64,000 nt of DNA. Origin: an uncultured Oscillospiraceae bacterium (GTDB lineage: Bacteria > Bacillota > Clostridia > Oscillospirales > Acutalibacteraceae). The stretch covers positions 1 to 64,000 of the forward strand of contig URFG01000006.1 of NCBI GenBank assembly GCA_900547095.1, given 5' to 3'. Of this stretch, positions 62,257 through 64,000 are shown piece after piece (positions within the stretch are counted from its first letter, which is position 1; each line of letters opens with the position of its first letter). The notes under the pieces were generated by a model. That model ran no database searches. It was given only the letters and a program-made list of their open reading frames with translations, and was not told where the DNA came from. Both the position numbers and the translations under genes were made by a program.

Positions 62257-63177
62257 TCAAAGTTTAATTATCGATCTTAATTTTGCACTTCTGCTTCTCG
62301 GATTTTCTTCAAGCTCTTTTGCAGAAGCAATAATCGGTTTTTTGTTTATTAGTTTTCCTCTGGGTTTTCTGTGGCAAACGCACACAGGAAGATCCGAAGG
62401 ACAAATACATCCCGTGCAATAATCACGGAATTTGTTTTTTACGATCCTATCCTCTAAAGAGTGAAATGTTATCACACTTAGCACTCCGTTTTGATTTAAA
62501 AGCTCAAAGGCTTTATCAAGAGCGGTTTCGAGATTTGAAAGCTCATCGTTTACGGCTATTCTTATCGCCTGAAAGCATTTTCGCGCCGGATGGCCGTCAC
62601 GCCTGGCGGCGGCGGGCACGCTTGAAGCGATTATATCAGCAAGCTCAAGAGTGGTTTTTACAGGAGCTTTTTCTCTGTGCTTTACAATATTATCGGCTAT
62701 TTTATAGGCGAACTTTTCTTCGCCGTAACTTCTGAAAATTCTTGTAAGTTCTTCTCTTGAAAGATTGTTAACAAGATCGGCGGCGCTCTTTCCCGATTTT
62801 GACATTCTCATATCCAAAGGAGCGTCGCTTTTATAGGAAAATCCTCTGTCCTTATTATCAAGCTGAAAGGAAGAAACGCCGAGGTCGAGCATAATTCCGT
62901 CAACCTTTTCTATCCCTAAGGATTTAAGCACCTCATCCATATTGATAAAGTTGCTGTTAATCACCTTTGCGTTATAACCTTTAAGCCTGTCCGTTGCGGT
63001 TATAACAGCGTCGGGATCCCTGTCGAGCGCTATAAGCAATCCGCTTTTAAGCTTTTTTGCTATTTCAAGCGAATGCCCCGCTCCGCCGGCTGTACCGTCA
63101 ACATATATACCGTCTGACTTTACATTAAGCGAATTAACGGTTTCTTCCAAAAGAACCGATTTATGCACAAATTCCAT
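62257..63177 (-). CDS. rsmH: 16S rRNA (cytosine1402-N4)-methyltransferase
   Basis: 306 residues. SAM motif DGTAGGAGHSLEIA, DLGVSSFQLD and the C-terminal NPRSRSAKLR are the RsmH/MraW signatures. It methylates C1402 in the decoding centre. It follows mraZ by 2 bases. Confidence 0.95.
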   Translation of the reverse strand: MEFVHKSVLLEETVNSLNVKSDGIYVDGTAGGAGHSLEIAKKLKSGLLIALDRDPDAVITATDRLKGYNAKVINSNFINMDEVLKSLGIEKVDGIMLDLGVSSFQLDNKDRGFSYKSDAPLDMRMSKSGKSAADLVNNLSREELTRIFRSYGEEKFAYKIADNIVKHREKAPVKTTLELADIIASSVPAAARRDGHPARKCFQAIRIAVNDELSNLETALDKAFELLNQNGVLSVITFHSLEDRIVKNKFRDYCTGCICPSDLPVCVCHRKPRGKLINKKPIIASAKELEENPRSRSAKLRSIIKL

Positions 63178-63179
63178 AC

Positions 63180-63605
63180 TTAAAAATCAAGCTCCTCAAC
63201 AATAGAGGCAATGGATTCGGGCGTATATTTTTCGTTTTCTTCTTTCCAAAGCTCTGTATTCCAGATCTCAAGATTGGTATCCATTCCGGTGATGTGAGCA
63301 GTGCTTTCAAGCTGCGCATATTCTCTCAAAGCGGCGGGAATAAGAATTCTTCCCTGAGTATCAAACTCAACATTGAAAGCGCCGTCATACAAAAATCTTT
63401 TTACAACGCTTGATTTGGCCGACGGAAGATTTCCTATCTTCTCTACAAGCTTGTCCCACTCGTCAAGCGAATAAACGCATATACATCTTTTCCCGTAAAT
63501 TCCTCGGCAAATCATAAAGCTTTCGCCGAGCTCATCTCTAAGCTTTGCAGGAATGGCAACCCTGCCTTTTTTATCCACGGTATGCTGATATCCGCCGTAA
63601 AGCAC
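63180..63605 (-). CDS. mraZ: Transcriptional regulator MraZ
   Basis: 141 residues from a GTG start 9 bases after GGAG. It opens with GGYQHTVDKKGRVAIPAKLRD, the first of two SpoVT/AbrB-like repeats; the second has NVEFDTQGRILIPAALREY. MraZ forms a ring and binds repeated TGGGN-type boxes at the promoter of its own operon to repress the dcw cluster. Five such repeats occur immediately upstream (63633-63678), so autoregulation is likely. Confidence 0.95.
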   Translation of the reverse strand: MLYGGYQHTVDKKGRVAIPAKLRDELGESFMICRGIYGKRCICVYSLDEWDKLVEKIGNLPSAKSSVVKRFLYDGAFNVEFDTQGRILIPAALREYAQLESTAHITGMDTNLEIWNTELWKEENEKYTPESIASIVEELDF

Positions 63606-63632
63606 TGGCTGACACTCCTTTCTTTAAAATTC

Positions 63633-63678
63633 ACCACATCAATACACTTTGGTGACACTTGGATACACTTTTCTCCAC
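63633..63678 (-). promoter_or_regulatory. Five MraZ-type direct repeats in the mraZ leader
   Basis: On the minus strand GTGGA, GTGTA, GTGTC, GTGTA and GTGGT lie at 63678-63674, 63668-63664, 63658-63654, 63647-63643 and 63637-63633, spaced by 10, 10, 11 and 10 bases. The pattern matches the phased GTGGG/TGGGN repeats bound by the MraZ ring, and lies between the -10 box and the start codon. Confidence 0.75.
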
Positions 63679-63686
63679 CTAAATGA

Positions 63687-63715
63687 ATTATAATGCCACC
63701 GGAAGTAAAAATCAA
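63687..63715 (-). promoter_or_regulatory. Promoter of the dcw cluster
   Basis: TTGATT (63715-63710), a 17-base spacer and TATAAT (63692-63687) on the minus strand; transcription would start just before the five repeats. Confidence 0.85.
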
Positions 63716-63783
63716 GTGTTTTTTTCAAAAATGTTATATCTTACAAAAATTCCCTTCTCCTTTATTGCAATTTGACTTAATAA

Positions 63784-63812
63784 TTGACAAGATGAATTAT
63801 TTATGATAATAT
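63784..63812 (+). promoter_or_regulatory. Promoter of tsaE
   Basis: TTGACA (63784-63789), a 17-base spacer and TAATAT (63807-63812), divergent from the dcw promoter. Confidence 0.7.
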
Positions 63813-63845
63813 TAATTGATATTAATTTATATAAAGGTGATGGGT

Positions 63846-64000
63846 TTGGAACAAATTATAATTTCTCATTCACCTGCCGAAACCGAGAAAGCCGCAGAGG
63901 AATTTTCGAGATCGCTTTCAGGCGGAGAAATAATAGCGTTTTGCGGCGGGCTCGGAATGGGAAAAACCTGTTTTGTAAGAGGTCTTGCCAGAGGGCTCGG
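63846..64000 (+). CDS. tsaE: tRNA threonylcarbamoyladenosine synthesis ATPase TsaE, 3' end beyond window
   Basis: The first 51 codons of a P-loop ATPase needed for t6A formation in tRNA. The Walker A region is GGLGMGKTCFVRGLARGLG, in the family context of an early SPAETEKAAEEF. An ATG at 63840 touches the AAAGGTG ribosome site, so I prefer the TTG at 63846, six bases after it; this also gives the usual short N-terminus. TsaE normally works with TsaB and TsaD, whose genes commonly follow. Confidence 0.85.
   Translation, partial: MEQIIISHSPAETEKAAEEFSRSLSGGEIIAFCGGLGMGKTCFVRGLARGL

Noticed and set aside
1..64000. CRISPR arrays and rRNA genes
   Set aside because: No regularly spaced repeats with spacers and no rRNA-like sequence were seen on either strand.

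Overview
The window reads as a chromosome segment of a Gram-positive, low-GC, endospore-forming bacterium of the Clostridia, probably the Ruminococcaceae/Oscillospirales group, although I cannot prove the family. The grounds are a Firmicutes-type gene order (yicC-remA-gmk-rpoZ-priA-def-fmt-rsmB-rlmN-prpC-prkC-rsgA), a germination gene (ypeB), a T-box leader on ileS, RNase J, PASTA-domain kinase and penicillin-binding protein, a MurE with the DNPR motif typical of meso-diaminopimelate enzymes, and AAGGAGG-like ribosome binding sites.

Region 1 (1 to about 4640, possibly to 5145) is the end of an integrative conjugative element with more GC-rich DNA: a thioester-domain surface adhesin running off the left edge, a lipoprotein, ParB, ParA and a leader/terminal region with palindromes and a thrice-repeated 8-mer. 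It abuts the 3' end of lysS. Codon use changes inside lysS at the DVLLFPTMK motif (5119-5145), which suggests that the element recombines there and supplies the last part of lysS, including a C-terminal tRNA-binding domain.

Region 2 (4657-13099) holds lysS and greA on the minus strand, then plus-strand genes: a polyprenyl glycosylphosphotransferase, a sugar nucleotidyltransferase, an S1-domain protein, an Mrp/NBP35 ATPase, TrmB with an altered active-site motif, an unknown membrane protein and a miniature ferredoxin-thioredoxin-reductase-like protein.

Region 3 (13234-29704, minus) is a long housekeeping run: yicC, remA, gmk, rpoZ, priA, def, fmt, rsmB, rlmN, prpC, prkC, rsgA, then mntP, a ComEC lacking its C-terminal nuclease-like domain, holA, rnmV and a WYL regulator. 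Many genes overlap or touch. rlmN appears to start at a non-canonical ATC codon.

Region 4 (29798-34642) is more accessory. A two-HTH regulator of unknown family diverges from a zinc-ribbon membrane protein and a zinc-ribbon PrsW-type intramembrane protease, with a perfect inverted repeat between them. A serine hydrolase gene with a probable -1 frameshift and a tRNA-Ser(GGA) follow.

Region 5 (34744-44045, minus) carries rnj-rplI-dnaB-tilS-hpt-ftsH, a small C39-like protein behind a 14-bp inverted repeat, and ypeB without sleB. Region 6 (44109-51299, plus) has a T-box-controlled ileS, a small membrane protein, an LTA-synthase-like enzyme, a NUDIX hydrolase and a LOG-family protein. Region 7 (51342-63715, minus) is a compact dcw cluster (mraZ, rsmH, ftsL, a PASTA PBP, murE, mraY, ftsW, murG, murA, ftsQ, ftsZ) that lacks murF, murD, murC and ftsA and begins with a promoter followed by five MraZ-type repeats. 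tsaE starts at the right edge on the plus strand.
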